DNA of 64,000 bases. Source: Bradyrhizobium sp. KBS0727. GTDB lineage: Bacteria > Pseudomonadota > Alphaproteobacteria > Rhizobiales > Xanthobacteraceae. Numbering within the stretch: the stretch's first letter is position 1; each line of letters opens with the position of its first letter. Below are positions 17,644 through 26,578 of the stretch, piece by piece. The position numbers were made by a program, and so were the translations under genes. The stretch spans positions 1,669,501 to 1,733,500 of the forward strand of contig NZ_CP042176.1 in the NCBI RefSeq assembly GCF_005937885.2. Direction: 5' to 3'. The notes under the pieces are model-generated. The model had not been told where the DNA came from. It worked only from the letters and a program-made list of their open reading frames with translations, and made no database searches.

Positions 17644-17745
17644 TGTCATCGTCCGCGAAGGCGGACGATCCAGTACACCGCAGTCCGTCGGTTCAATCAC
17701 CGGTGCCAGTGATTACTGGATGCCCCGCCTTCGCGGGGCATGACA
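17644..17745. repeat. Type A inverted-repeat element (first copy)
   Basis: Ends are TGTCAT and ATGACA. Inside are two hairpins (TCGTCCGCG...CGGACGA and GCCCCGC...GCGGGGC) and an inner inverted pair TCCAGTA/TACTGGA. The copy at 20669-20774 has the same architecture. It lies between the convergent glpV and Old Yellow Enzyme genes. Confidence 0.75.
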
Positions 17746-17750
17746 GTCAG

Positions 17751-18851
17751 CTACTCCGCCGCCTGTGCGGCCCCGAGCGTCGGATAATCCGTGTATCCCT
17801 TGGCGCCGCCGCCATAGAACGTCGCCTTGTCGAACGGGTTCAGCGCGGCGCCCTTCTCCAGGCGCTCGACCAGGTCGGGGTTCGAGATGAACGGCTTGCC
17901 GAACGCGATCAGGTCGGCCGCGCCTTCAGCCAACACCTTGGTGGCGAGCTCGAAATCGTAGCCGTTGTTGGCGACGTAGGCCTGCTTGAAGCGCTTGCGC
18001 AAGGACGCATAGTCGAACGGCGCAATGTCGCGCGGACCGCCGGTAGCACCCTCGATGACGTGAATGTAGGTCAACTTCAGCGCGTTGAGCCCTTCTACGA
18101 TGTAGTCGAACAGCGGCTGCGGATTGCTATCCGAAACGTCATTGGCCGGCGTCACCGGCGAAATGCGGATGCCGGTGCGATCGGCGCCGGCGACGGCCGC
18201 CACCACCTTGGATACTTCGAGCATCAGCCTGGCGCGGTTCTCGATCGATCCACCATAGGCATCGGTGCGCTTGTTGGCGCCGTCCTTGGCGAACTGGTCG
18301 AGCAGGTAACCGTTGGCGCCGTGGATTTCGACGCCGTCGAAACCGGCTTCCAGCGCGTTCGCGGTACCGCGCTTGAAGTCCTCGATAATCCCCGGAATTT
18401 CCGAGAGCTCGAGCGCGCGCGGCTCGGAGATATCGGTGAAGGTGCCGTTGACGAAGGTCTTGCCCTTGGCGCGGATCGCCGAGGGGCCAACCGGCTTGCC
18501 GCCGCCGGGCTGCAGCGAGTCGTGCGAGATACGGCCGACGTGCCAGAGCTGGATATAGATGCGTCCGCCCTTCTCATGGACGCGGTCGGTGACCTTGCGC
18601 CAGGCGGCGGTCTGTTCCTTCGAATAGATGCCCGGCGTGTCCTGATAACCCTGGCCCTGCTGCGAAACCTGGCTGGCTTCGGTGATCAGCAATCCCGCCG
18701 AGGCGCGTTGGCCGTAATAGTCCACCGCCAGCGGGCTCGGCACCAGGCCGGACGGTATCGCGCGGTTGCGGGTCAGGGGCGCCATGACGACGCGGTTGGG
18801 CAGCGTAATCGGGCCAAGTTTGAAGGGCTCGAACAGTTTGGACTGGCTCAT
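17751..18851 (-). CDS. Alkene reductase / Old Yellow Enzyme family (NemA-like)
   Basis: 366-residue FMN-dependent reductase of activated C=C bonds. The TIM-barrel signatures are intact: FKLGPITLPNRVVMAPLTRN at the start, YYGQRASAGLLITEASQVS, QLWHVGRISH, HGANGYLLDQF and AFGKPFISNPDLV near the end. The length matches OYE/NemA. The start MSQSKLF at 18851 fits the family N-terminus; upstream in-frame codons are not conserved in type. Typical roles are detoxification of enones, nitrate esters or N-ethylmaleimide. The physiological substrate is not evident. Confidence 0.9.
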   Translation of the reverse strand: MSQSKLFEPFKLGPITLPNRVVMAPLTRNRAIPSGLVPSPLAVDYYGQRASAGLLITEASQVSQQGQGYQDTPGIYSKEQTAAWRKVTDRVHEKGGRIYIQLWHVGRISHDSLQPGGGKPVGPSAIRAKGKTFVNGTFTDISEPRALELSEIPGIIEDFKRGTANALEAGFDGVEIHGANGYLLDQFAKDGANKRTDAYGGSIENRARLMLEVSKVVAAVAGADRTGIRISPVTPANDVSDSNPQPLFDYIVEGLNALKLTYIHVIEGATGGPRDIAPFDYASLRKRFKQAYVANNGYDFELATKVLAEGAADLIAFGKPFISNPDLVERLEKGAALNPFDKATFYGGGAKGYTDYPTLGAAQAAE

Positions 18852-18925
18852 GTCGTTGGGTTCCGGAAAGTTGGCGGGTACGGAACAGTTGGGCATTGCC
18901 GCGTGCAGTGCAATGCCCCGCCCCA

Positions 18926-18950
18926 TAGTGTTTTCGTGAGAAAACACGTC
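18926..18950. repeat. Shortened type D hairpin
   Basis: TAGTGTTTTC-GTGA-GAAAACACGTC forms a perfect 8-bp stem with a 4-nt loop. It keeps the outer ends and trailing GTCAAA of the type D repeat at 34316 but lacks its middle part. It sits between two minus-strand oxidoreductase genes and may act as a weak terminator. Confidence 0.55.
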
Positions 18951-18972
18951 AAACAAAAAAGATTGACGGAGA

Positions 18973-19833
18973 TTAACCGCGCACGATCCCGCCCATATGG
19001 CCGGCATCGAGGAACAGCGTGTGCGCGTTGACGTAGGATGATTCATTCGAAATCAGGAACAACGCAGCATAGGCGACCTCCCAGCCGGTGCCCTGGCGGC
19101 CGAACGGCACCGTCAGCGCGCGATCGGCCCGCCTTCGGCTGGCGTCGCGGCCCATCGGACTGTCGATGAAGCCCGGCGCGATCACATTGCAGCGAATGCC
19201 CTTTTCTTCACCGGCGCGGGCAATCGCCCGGCCGAGCGCGATCTGCGCCGCCTTGGAGGATTCATAGGCCGGGTTGCGGCCGTTGCCGCGCTGGCTCGCC
19301 ATCGACGAGGTCAGGGTGATGGCGCCGCCCGGCGCCATGATCTCCAGCGCCTTCTGCGCGAACAGCATGTGGCTGCGCACGTTGACGGCGTAATCCTTGT
19401 CCCAGGCTTCCGCCGTCATTTTCGGCAGCGACAGGCCGCAGGAAATGCCGACATTGAGCGCCAAGCCATCGAGACCGCCGAGCTGCTTGGCACAGCGCTC
19501 GATTGCGGGTGCGATCGCCGCGACGTCGGAGACATCGACCACGTCGGTAAAAGCCTTGCCGCCTTCGCTTGTAATCTGCGCCACGGTGTTGTCGGCGGCT
19601 TCCTTGCTGACGTCGATGCAGGCGACATGCGCGCCCTCGCGTGCGAACAGCACCGACATGGCGCGGCCGTTGCCGATCGGCGGCTCCTCGTCGATGATTT
19701 TGCGCTGCCCGGCGCCGACCACGATGATGCGGCGGCCGGCGAGGCGGCCATGGCTCTTGGCAAGGCCAAGCGATTCCGCATGCAGCGAGGCGGACGGATC
19801 GATTTTTTGGGGGGCGTGCGTGGTGGTGGACAT
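18973..19833 (-). CDS. Short-chain dehydrogenase/reductase
   Basis: 286-residue classical SDR. The cofactor-binding glycine region is RRIIVVGAGQRKI, an unusual version of TGxxxGxG. The NxG segment appears as LNVGIS, the catalytic Ser is in TLTSSMAS and the YxxxK pair is YESSKAA. The C-terminus ends FLDAGHMGGIVRG. It is upstream of the OYE gene on the same strand, with a 120-bp gap and a hairpin between, so co-transcription is possible but not certain. The start at 19833 is chosen because upstream sequence does not look coding. Substrate unknown. Confidence 0.85.
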   Translation of the reverse strand: MSTTTHAPQKIDPSASLHAESLGLAKSHGRLAGRRIIVVGAGQRKIIDEEPPIGNGRAMSVLFAREGAHVACIDVSKEAADNTVAQITSEGGKAFTDVVDVSDVAAIAPAIERCAKQLGGLDGLALNVGISCGLSLPKMTAEAWDKDYAVNVRSHMLFAQKALEIMAPGGAITLTSSMASQRGNGRNPAYESSKAAQIALGRAIARAGEEKGIRCNVIAPGFIDSPMGRDASRRRADRALTVPFGRQGTGWEVAYAALFLISNESSYVNAHTLFLDAGHMGGIVRG

Positions 19834-19938
19834 CGGTGTGGCTCTCCCTGAGTTTCTTGTTGCGGAGAGCACTAGCACGTCATGGCCCGCGAAGTGAAAC
19901 CACCCGGTCTCGTCAGGCGAAACCGGGTGGGCTGTTCC

Positions 19939-20038
19939 CCTCATCCTGAGGAGCGGCCAGTTGGCCGCGTCTCGAAGGATGAAGGCCCGTCTGTGGCCTC
20001 ATGGTTCGAGACGCGCTTCGCGCTCCTCACCATGAGGA
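19939..20038. repeat. Composite inverted-repeat element, type B (second copy, modules swapped)
   Basis: The CCTCATCCTGAGGAG...TCTCGAAGGATG module comes first and the ATGGTTCGAGACGCG...CACCATGAGG module second, the reverse of the order at 9620-9734. The two modules are imperfect reverse complements. It lies between two minus-strand genes. Confidence 0.7.
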
Positions 20039-20046
20039 GTATGCCG

Positions 20047-20550
20047 TCAATTCGCGCCCATAAAATCGCGCTTGCCGACCTCGACGCCGTTGTGGCGCAA
20101 GAGGCCGTGGGCGATCGCGGCATGGAAATAGAACTGCGGCAGGGAGAAGTTCGAGATGAACTGCTGGCCCTTCATCGTCATCGTCTTTTCCGGACCCATC
20201 GGGAAGGTGACGTCCTTGGTATCGGCGCCTTCGAACTGCGCGGGTTTGAACGATTTGACGTAGTCGATGGTCTTGGCGAGCCGCGCGCGCAATTCCTCAA
20301 AGGTCTTTTCGGTATCGGGCGTCTGTGGCACGTCGCTATGGGTGACGCGGGCGCAGCCGCGGGTGGCGAAATCGGCGGCGAGCTGGATCTGCTTCGATAG
20401 CGGCAGCATGTCCGGATAAAGCCGCGAATTGAGCAGCACCTCGGGCTGGATGTTCTTGGCCTTGCAATGCGCCTCGGCCTTGGTGAGCAGGCCGGAAAGG
20501 GAGCCTAGAACCTGCAGATAGGCCGGCACGGTGGCGTCGTAGAAAGACAT
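20047..20550 (-). CDS. DUF1993 family protein
   Basis: 167 residues, starting MSFYDATVPAYLQVLGSLSG, which is characteristic of DUF1993. The middle carries PLSKQIQLAADFAT and the end QFYFHAAIAHGLLRHNGVEVG with conserved His residues. The fold is expected to be DinB-like, a four-helix bundle with possible metal binding. No biochemical role is established for the family. It stands alone between repeat elements. Confidence 0.85.
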   Translation of the reverse strand: MSFYDATVPAYLQVLGSLSGLLTKAEAHCKAKNIQPEVLLNSRLYPDMLPLSKQIQLAADFATRGCARVTHSDVPQTPDTEKTFEELRARLAKTIDYVKSFKPAQFEGADTKDVTFPMGPEKTMTMKGQQFISNFSLPQFYFHAAIAHGLLRHNGVEVGKRDFMGAN

Positions 20551-20668
20551 GGGATGCTCTTTTCGTGTTGTGGAATATCGTTGCGTGCAGAGACTGCGTG
20601 CTGCAGGTGGGGCGGCCGGTAGGTAAATGCAACTGCATCCACCCGTCGATTACGAGATTTATTTCACG

Positions 20669-20774
20669 CCGTCATCGTCCGGCTCGACCGGACGATCCAG
20701 TATTCCAGAGGCGTTTGCTGTTAAATCGAAAGGCCGCGGCGTACTGGATTCCCCGCTTTCGCGGGGAATGACGG
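20669..20774. repeat. Type A inverted-repeat element (second copy)
   Basis: Ends are CCGTCAT and ATGACGG. Internal hairpins are TCGTCCGG...CCGGACGA and TTCCCCGC...GCGGGGAA, and an inner pair TCCAGTA/TACTGGA matches the copy at 17644-17745. It lies just after the stop of the lytic transglycosylase on the minus strand. Confidence 0.75.
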
Positions 20775-20780
20775 GCGGAG

Positions 20781-22115
20781 TTACCTCGGCCCGCCGCGCA
20801 TCCGTGCCAGCAGCTCCGCGGTCGGCCAGGAATCCGCCGGCAGGCCGTATTTGGCCTGCATCGTCTTCACCGCAATCCGGCTCTGCTGGCCGAGCACGCC
20901 GTCGACCTTGCCGACATTGAAGCCGGCGCGCACCAGAAGCTGCTGCAATTCCTTGATCTCGTTGAGCGGCAGTTGCACCACCGGCGCCGACGGCTGTCGC
21001 ATCGGCGCGGCACCGGCGATGCGGGTGGCGAGATAGCCCGCGGTGGTCGAATAGATCAGCGAATTATTCCACTCGGTATAGGCCGCGAAATTCGCATAAG
21101 CGAGGAACGCAGGTCCGGTGCGACCCATCGGCAGCAGCAGCGAGGCCGGCATGTCGTCGTTGGGCAGCGGTTTTCCATCCGCATAGGTGACGCCGAGCTG
21201 CGCCCATTTTGAGCGCGGCAATTTGATGGTCAGGTCCGCCTGGTCCCAGGGAAAACTTGAAGCGAGGTTTTGCGGCGCGCGCACTTCCTGCAGCCACGGC
21301 TCGCCGCGCCGCCACTTCAGGCCGTTGGTGATGTAGTTCGCGGTCGAGCCGATCACGTCGGGCGCGCTGCGCAACAGGTTGCGATGGCCGTCGCCGTCAT
21401 AGTCCACCGCATAGTTGAAATAGTGCGTCGGCAGGAATTGCGTCTGGCCGAGTTCGCCGGCCCACGATCCGATCATCTCGCTGGGCGTGAGATCGCCGCG
21501 ATCGACGATTTTCAGCGCCGCGATGGTCTCGTTCTGGAACATCTCCGAGCGGCGGCAGTCGTAGGCCAGCGACACCAGCGACGGCAGCGTATGCAGATTG
21601 CCGAGCTCCGCGCCAAAACTGCTCTCCAGTCCCCAGAACGCGGCGATCACGGCCGGCGGTACGCCATATTCCTTCTCGGCGCGATTGAACGCGGCCGCAT
21701 GTATCCGGACCCGCGCCTGGGCCTGTTGGGCCGCGCTGTCGGACGCCCGGCGCCTGGCGAATTCGGTGAACACCTGGCCGAACACGCGCTGGCCGCGGTC
21801 GCGGTTCACGATGCTCTGGTCATAGACGAGATAGGGCGCTGCCTCGCTGAGCGCGCGCTGCGACACGCCGGCGGCCACCGCCCGCTGTTTCAGTTCGGCG
21901 AGGAAGCGGTCGAAATTCATCCCGTTGTGACAGGCCGCCGCGCGCGGGCTGGGCGTCGCTGCCACCGGCTGGCCGGGTGCCGCGATGGCTGGCCTCGGCG
22001 CAGTCACCGGTCTTGGCTGCGCCGGCCGGACAGGCGCCGGCGCCGGTTGGGCCGATGCGAGCGATGAAAATGCCAGTGACGCCGCGGTGACAACGAGAAA
22101 TCTGGAAAACGGCAT
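20781..22115 (-). CDS. Lytic murein transglycosylase, MltB-like
   Basis: 444 residues. A Sec signal peptide (FLVVTAASLAFSSLASAQ) precedes a Pro/Ala-rich linker. The SLT_2/MltB catalytic domain follows, with the catalytic Glu in FWGLESSFGAELGN and signatures GELGQTQFLPTHY and DYDGDGHRN. A C-terminal peptidoglycan-binding domain is seen in ELQQLLVRAGFNVGKVDGVLG. It cleaves peptidoglycan in the periplasm to 1,6-anhydro-muropeptides. The start at 22115 gives a proper signal peptide; upstream frame is not coding-like. It is divergent from the molybdenum hydroxylase operon. Confidence 0.92.
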   Translation of the reverse strand: MPFSRFLVVTAASLAFSSLASAQPAPAPVRPAQPRPVTAPRPAIAAPGQPVAATPSPRAAACHNGMNFDRFLAELKQRAVAAGVSQRALSEAAPYLVYDQSIVNRDRGQRVFGQVFTEFARRRASDSAAQQAQARVRIHAAAFNRAEKEYGVPPAVIAAFWGLESSFGAELGNLHTLPSLVSLAYDCRRSEMFQNETIAALKIVDRGDLTPSEMIGSWAGELGQTQFLPTHYFNYAVDYDGDGHRNLLRSAPDVIGSTANYITNGLKWRRGEPWLQEVRAPQNLASSFPWDQADLTIKLPRSKWAQLGVTYADGKPLPNDDMPASLLLPMGRTGPAFLAYANFAAYTEWNNSLIYSTTAGYLATRIAGAAPMRQPSAPVVQLPLNEIKELQQLLVRAGFNVGKVDGVLGQQSRIAVKTMQAKYGLPADSWPTAELLARMRGGPR

Positions 22116-22383
22116 CAATGTCACCGGCCTGAAGTGAATAAGAGAGGCAAGTCTTAGACCGGAGGGACGGATTAGCCAACGGGCCTTGCCTGGGCCACCG
22201 GCTGCGACGCGAAACTCGGAGCAATATCGCCGCGCAAGCCCCGCTCTGCGCATGGGAGCCCGCCGCCTGAGCCCGATCTCGCAGGCTGTTCCAACCGGCA
22301 TCCGCCGTGTAGGCTATTGTCCGCAGGCCGAAAAAGGGCCGCCGCCCATATGGGGCGCACAGATCAGGGAGACGGGGAACGGT

Positions 22384-23253
22384 ATGACGGAACTCCGATA
22401 CATGGCGCCGGCGACGCTGGACGAAGCGATTGGCGCTTTTGCCGCCGCAGGCAGCGCCGCGCGCATTCTGGCCGGTGGCACCGATTTGCTGGTGCAGATG
22501 CGCGCCGGCATGGTGAAGCCCGGCCTGATCGTCGACATCAAGAAAATTCCCGACCTGACTTCGATCGAGCAGACCAAAGATGGCGGCTTTCGCGTCGGCG
22601 CTGCCGTATCCGGCATGGCGCTGGCCGAGCACAACAGCTTCGGCAAGGTTTGGCCCGGCGTGCTGGAGGCCGTCAATCTGATCGGCTCCAAGCAGGTCCA
22701 GGGGCGGGCGTCGGCCGGCGGCAATCTCTGCAACGGCTCACCGGCCGGCGACAGCGTGCCCGCGATGGTCGCGGCCGGCGCGATCGTCACCGTGCAGGGC
22801 CCGAACGGCCGCCGCGATATCAAGGTCGAAGACGTGCCGGCCGGTCCCGGCCGCACCAATTTAAAACCTGGCGAAATCCTCGTCAGCTTCACGTTGCCAC
22901 CGCGCGCGCCCGGATCCAGCGATGCGTATCTGCGCATGATCCCGCGCACTGAAATGGATATCGCCGTCGTCGGCCTCGGCGTCAGCCTCACCATGAAGGA
23001 TGGCGTCTGCACCGCCGCGCGCGTCGGCCTCGGTGCCGTCGCGCCGACGGTGCTGCTGGTGGAAGATGCTGCCAAAGCGTTGATCGGCAGCAGGCTCGAT
23101 GACGCCGCGCTCGCCAAAGCCGCCAACGCCTGCTCCGCCGCCTGCCGTCCGATCGACGACAAGCGCGGCACCATCGCCTACCGCACCAAGGTGGCCGGCG
23201 TGCTGTTGAAGCGCACGACCCTGATCGCCGCCAAGCGCGCCCAAACGAATTGA
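22384..23253 (+). CDS. Xanthine dehydrogenase family, FAD-binding subunit
   Basis: 289-residue medium subunit of a molybdenum hydroxylase. The FAD motifs are ILAGGTDLLVQM near the start and RASAGGNLCNGSPAGD in the middle; the C-terminal CO-dehydrogenase flavoprotein domain follows. It passes electrons from the iron-sulfur subunit to an acceptor. AGGGAGACGGGG precedes the start. The order medium-small-large (M-S-L) matches cox-type operons, but the large subunit lacks the CO dehydrogenase active-site loop. Confidence 0.9.
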   Translation: MTELRYMAPATLDEAIGAFAAAGSAARILAGGTDLLVQMRAGMVKPGLIVDIKKIPDLTSIEQTKDGGFRVGAAVSGMALAEHNSFGKVWPGVLEAVNLIGSKQVQGRASAGGNLCNGSPAGDSVPAMVAAGAIVTVQGPNGRRDIKVEDVPAGPGRTNLKPGEILVSFTLPPRAPGSSDAYLRMIPRTEMDIAVVGLGVSLTMKDGVCTAARVGLGAVAPTVLLVEDAAKALIGSRLDDAALAKAANACSAACRPIDDKRGTIAYRTKVAGVLLKRTTLIAAKRAQTN

Positions 23254-23271
23254 ATTCGGGAAATCATTTTC

Positions 23272-23754
23272 ATGGCCAAAGTTCACGTCACCACGTCCAT
23301 CAACGGCGAGCCGATGGAATATCTGTGCGAACCCTCTGACACCATGCTCGACGCGCTGCGCGGCCCACTCGGCCTGACCGGCTCCAAGGAAGGCTGCGCT
23401 TCCGGCGACTGCGGCGCCTGTTCGATCACGCTCGATGACCGGCTGGTCTGTTCGTGTTTGATGCTCGCGGTCGAGGCCGAAGGCCACGAGATCCGCACCA
23501 TCGAGGGCATGGCACATGGCGACAAACTGCATCCGCTGCAGCAGAAGTTTCTGGAATCGGCGGCGCTGCAGTGTGGCATCTGCACCTCGGGCATGCTGAT
23601 CGCCTCCGACGCGCTGTTGCGGAAAAATCCCAATCCGAGCGAAGAGCAGGTCCGGTTCTGGCTCGCCGGAAATCTGTGCCGGTGCACGGGCTACGACAAG
23701 ATCGTTCGCGCGGTGATGGAAACCGCCGCTGATATGCGGGAGACAGCACAATGA
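23272..23754 (+). CDS. Xanthine dehydrogenase family, 2Fe-2S subunit
   Basis: 160-residue electron-transfer subunit. The plant-ferredoxin-like N-terminal cluster uses EGCASGDCGACS and the later VCSC. The second [2Fe-2S] cluster lies in a four-helix domain with QCGICTSGM and LCRCTGYDKI. All eight cysteines are present. Eighteen bases separate it from the FAD subunit, and its stop overlaps the large-subunit start (ATGA). Confidence 0.93.
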   Translation: MAKVHVTTSINGEPMEYLCEPSDTMLDALRGPLGLTGSKEGCASGDCGACSITLDDRLVCSCLMLAVEAEGHEIRTIEGMAHGDKLHPLQQKFLESAALQCGICTSGMLIASDALLRKNPNPSEEQVRFWLAGNLCRCTGYDKIVRAVMETAADMRETAQ

Positions 23755-25991
23755 TGAACGTCGTCACCAACAACAAGTGGATCGGCCAGCGCACCATTCG
23801 CCCTGACGGCGTCGACAAGGTCACCGGCCGCGCAGCGTTCGCCGCCGACACCACCATGCCCGGCATGATCTGGGGCAAGGTGCTGCGCAGCCCGCACCCG
23901 CATGCGCGGATCAAGTCGATCGATACCTCGAAGGCGGAAGCGCTTCCGGGTGTGAAGGCGGTGGTCACCGCCAAGGACATCGTCGATTTCCCGGTCGACA
24001 AGTCGGTGATGCTCGGCATCCAGGACATGCGCTGGATGTGCCGCAACGTGATGGCGCGCGAGAAGGCGCTGTTCCCCGGCCACCCGATCGCTGCCGTTGC
24101 CGCCACGTCGGAAGCGATCGCAGCACATGCCTGCGAGCTGATCGAGGTCGATTACGAAGTGCTGCCATGGTCGATCGAGATCGACGATGCGCTCAAGCCC
24201 GATGCGCCGATCCTGCATGACTTCGTCAAGTTCGAAGGCAAGCCGTCCAACATTGCCGGCCGCCTCGAAGTCAAGAAGGGCGACATCGTCAAGGGTTTTG
24301 AAGAAGCCGAGGTCGTGATCGAGCGCTCCTTCGCCACGCGGCCGGTGCATCAGGGCTATATCGAGCCGCACGCCTGCCTGATTTCGGTCGCCGCCGACAA
24401 CAAGACCACGATCTGGAGCTCGAGCCAGGGCCAGTTCATGGTGCGCGCGATGACCGCGCACCTCACCGGCATCAACCAGAGCGACATCCGCGCCATTCCC
24501 GCCGAAATCGGCGGCGGTTTCGGCGGCAAGACCATCGTCTATCTCGAACCGCTGGCAGCGATGCTGGCGAAGAAATCCGGCCGCCCGGTCAAGATGGTGA
24601 TGACCCGCGAGGAAGTGATGCGGGCGACGGGCCCCACATCCGGCTCGAAGAGCACGGTCAAGATAGGCGCCAAGAGGGACGGCACCATCGTCGCCGCGCA
24701 CGGCATCTTCTATCTGCAGGCCGGCGCGTTTCCGGGCTCGCCGATCCGCGGCGCGGTTGGATGCAGTTTTGCGCCCTACGATATTCCTCATGTTCTCTCG
24801 GAGGGTTTCGACGTGGTGTCGAACCGCTCCAAGGTCGCGGCCTATCGCGCGCCGGGCGCCCCGATCGGCGCCTACGCCGTGGAGTGCGTGCTCGACGAAC
24901 TCGCCGAAGCCTTGAAGATGGATCCGCTGGCGCTGCGCCTGAAGAACGCGGCAAAGGAAGGCACCAAGGCCGCCCACGGCCCGGTCTATCCGCGCATCGG
25001 TTACGTCGAGACGCTGGAGGCTGCGCGCGACTCCGATCACTACAAGGCGCCGCTCGGCAAGTTTCAGGGCAGGGGCGTCGCCTCCGGCTACTGGTTCAAC
25101 GCCGGCGGCGAATCCTCGGCGCAGGTCAATATCACCGAGGACGGCAATGTCGTCGTCACCACGGGGCACCCTGATATCGGCGGCTCTCGCGCCGGCATCG
25201 CCAACATCTGCGCCGAACTGCTCGGCATCGATTATCGCCGCGTTTCGGTCCTGATCGGCGACACCGCGACGATCGGCTTCTCGAACCTCACCGGCGGCAG
25301 CCGTGTGCTGTTCGCATCCTCGATCGTGGTGACGCAGTCGACCGAGAAGGTGATCCACACGCTGCGCGAACGCGCGGCGAAGATCTGGGACATCGATCCC
25401 GAAGCGGTGAAATGGGAAAACGGCGCGGCGCATCCGGTCAGTCCGAACGCCGGCCAGTTCGAACCGCTGACCTTGGCGGAGCTCGCCGAGAAGGCCCCCT
25501 CGATGGGCGGGCCGATCGGCGCCGGCGTGCAGCTCAACACGGTCGGCGCGGAAGGCGGCTTCGGCACCCACATCGCCGACGTCGAGGTCGATGTCGAACT
25601 CGGGATCGTCCGCGTGATCCGCTACACCGCGATCCAGGACGTCGGCCGCGCCGTGCATCCGAGCTACGTCGAAGGCCAGTTGCAGGGCGGCGTCAGCCAG
25701 GGCATCGGCTGGGCGCTGAACGAGGAATATATCTACAACAAGCAGGGCAAGGTCGATAATCCCGGCTTCCTCGACTATCGCATGCCGGTGTGTTCGGACC
25801 TGCCGATGATCGACACCATCATGGTCGAGGTGCCGAACCCGAAACACCCGCAGGGCGTCAAGGGCGTCGGCGAAGTGCCGCTGATCCCTGTCATGTCCGC
25901 CATTTCCAACGCCGTCCACCAGGCGCTCGGCAAGCGTTTTTACAGTTTGCCGATGTCACCGCCGAAGGTGCTGGAAGTGATCGAGGGGTAA
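23751..25991 (+). CDS. Xanthine dehydrogenase family, molybdopterin-binding subunit
   Basis: 746-residue catalytic subunit. The N-terminal aldehyde-oxidase a/b hammerhead is present, and molybdopterin segments include EIGGGFGGKT and GHPDIGGSRAG. The proposed base Glu lies in KGVGEVPLIP near the C-terminus. The active-site loop reads AYRAPGAPIGAY, unlike the AYxCSFR of form I CO dehydrogenase and the AYRGAGR of form II, so CO is not the likely substrate. Candidates are aldehydes, N-heterocycles or aromatic acyl-CoA. No chaperone (CoxD/XdhC type) is visible next to it. Confidence 0.9.
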   Translation: MMNVVTNNKWIGQRTIRPDGVDKVTGRAAFAADTTMPGMIWGKVLRSPHPHARIKSIDTSKAEALPGVKAVVTAKDIVDFPVDKSVMLGIQDMRWMCRNVMAREKALFPGHPIAAVAATSEAIAAHACELIEVDYEVLPWSIEIDDALKPDAPILHDFVKFEGKPSNIAGRLEVKKGDIVKGFEEAEVVIERSFATRPVHQGYIEPHACLISVAADNKTTIWSSSQGQFMVRAMTAHLTGINQSDIRAIPAEIGGGFGGKTIVYLEPLAAMLAKKSGRPVKMVMTREEVMRATGPTSGSKSTVKIGAKRDGTIVAAHGIFYLQAGAFPGSPIRGAVGCSFAPYDIPHVLSEGFDVVSNRSKVAAYRAPGAPIGAYAVECVLDELAEALKMDPLALRLKNAAKEGTKAAHGPVYPRIGYVETLEAARDSDHYKAPLGKFQGRGVASGYWFNAGGESSAQVNITEDGNVVVTTGHPDIGGSRAGIANICAELLGIDYRRVSVLIGDTATIGFSNLTGGSRVLFASSIVVTQSTEKVIHTLRERAAKIWDIDPEAVKWENGAAHPVSPNAGQFEPLTLAELAEKAPSMGGPIGAGVQLNTVGAEGGFGTHIADVEVDVELGIVRVIRYTAIQDVGRAVHPSYVEGQLQGGVSQGIGWALNEEYIYNKQGKVDNPGFLDYRMPVCSDLPMIDTIMVEVPNPKHPQGVKGVGEVPLIPVMSAISNAVHQALGKRFYSLPMSPPKVLEVIEG

Positions 25992-26118
25992 GCGCGATCC
26001 AGAAATGGCAGGCCCGACTGGTGAACGGGCCATGCTTTGGCGTGCGATCATTAATTCAACGGGACCTTCACGGCGCAGCGCGTTGAAGCAGAGCGTTGAT
26101 GGGCTCCGCAGTCGCGGC

Positions 26119-26418
26119 CTAGTTGTGACTATCCGGTGCGGAACTTGTTCCGGTTCCCGTCGTTGGAGCCGCCGCCGTTCCGTGTCCGGTTCCGATGGTA
26201 TCGCCCGTGGTGCCGTTGTTCATGGCGCCGCTGGCAATGCCCGCGCTCAGGCTTGGACGGTTGTCGCTCCGGGAACCGGCGTTGGCTGGATTTGATGGGG
26301 CGGGGGAAACCGCGGCGTCGCCGATCGTCGCGGTCGAGCCCGTGCTGGTGTTTTGTGCCAGCGCCATCGAAGTTGCGATAAGTGCGGCGGTCGCGAGCGC
26401 GATCATCGAGAATTTCAT
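26119..26418 (-). CDS. Small secreted Thr/Gly/Ser-rich protein
   Basis: 99 residues with a clear signal peptide (MKFSMIALATAALIATSMALAQ) followed by a low-complexity tail rich in Thr, Gly, Ser, Asn and Ala. GGAGGAACC precedes the ATG. There is no domain and no Cys in the mature part. Probably a periplasmic or surface protein of unknown role, divergent from the SnoaL-like gene. Confidence 0.65.
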   Translation of the reverse strand: MKFSMIALATAALIATSMALAQNTSTGSTATIGDAAVSPAPSNPANAGSRSDNRPSLSAGIASGAMNNGTTGDTIGTGHGTAAAPTTGTGTSSAPDSHN

Positions 26419-26578
26419 GTTGGGTTCCTCCGGGCCAACTGAAATGAAAACGGCCGCAGGGGGCGGTAGTTCCCGTTCCCGCGTGGCTTGCAAATGGGGG
26501 CTGAATGGCTATTCAGAGCCGGTTCATCGCGCCGCCACTACCTTGTATCCGCGGGGCGGGAGGCACAGGAGGTGGACG

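Noticed and set aside
22384..25991. Assignment as CO dehydrogenase (coxMSL) from the subunit order
   Set aside because: The large subunit lacks both the form I and form II active-site loops and no cox accessory genes follow.
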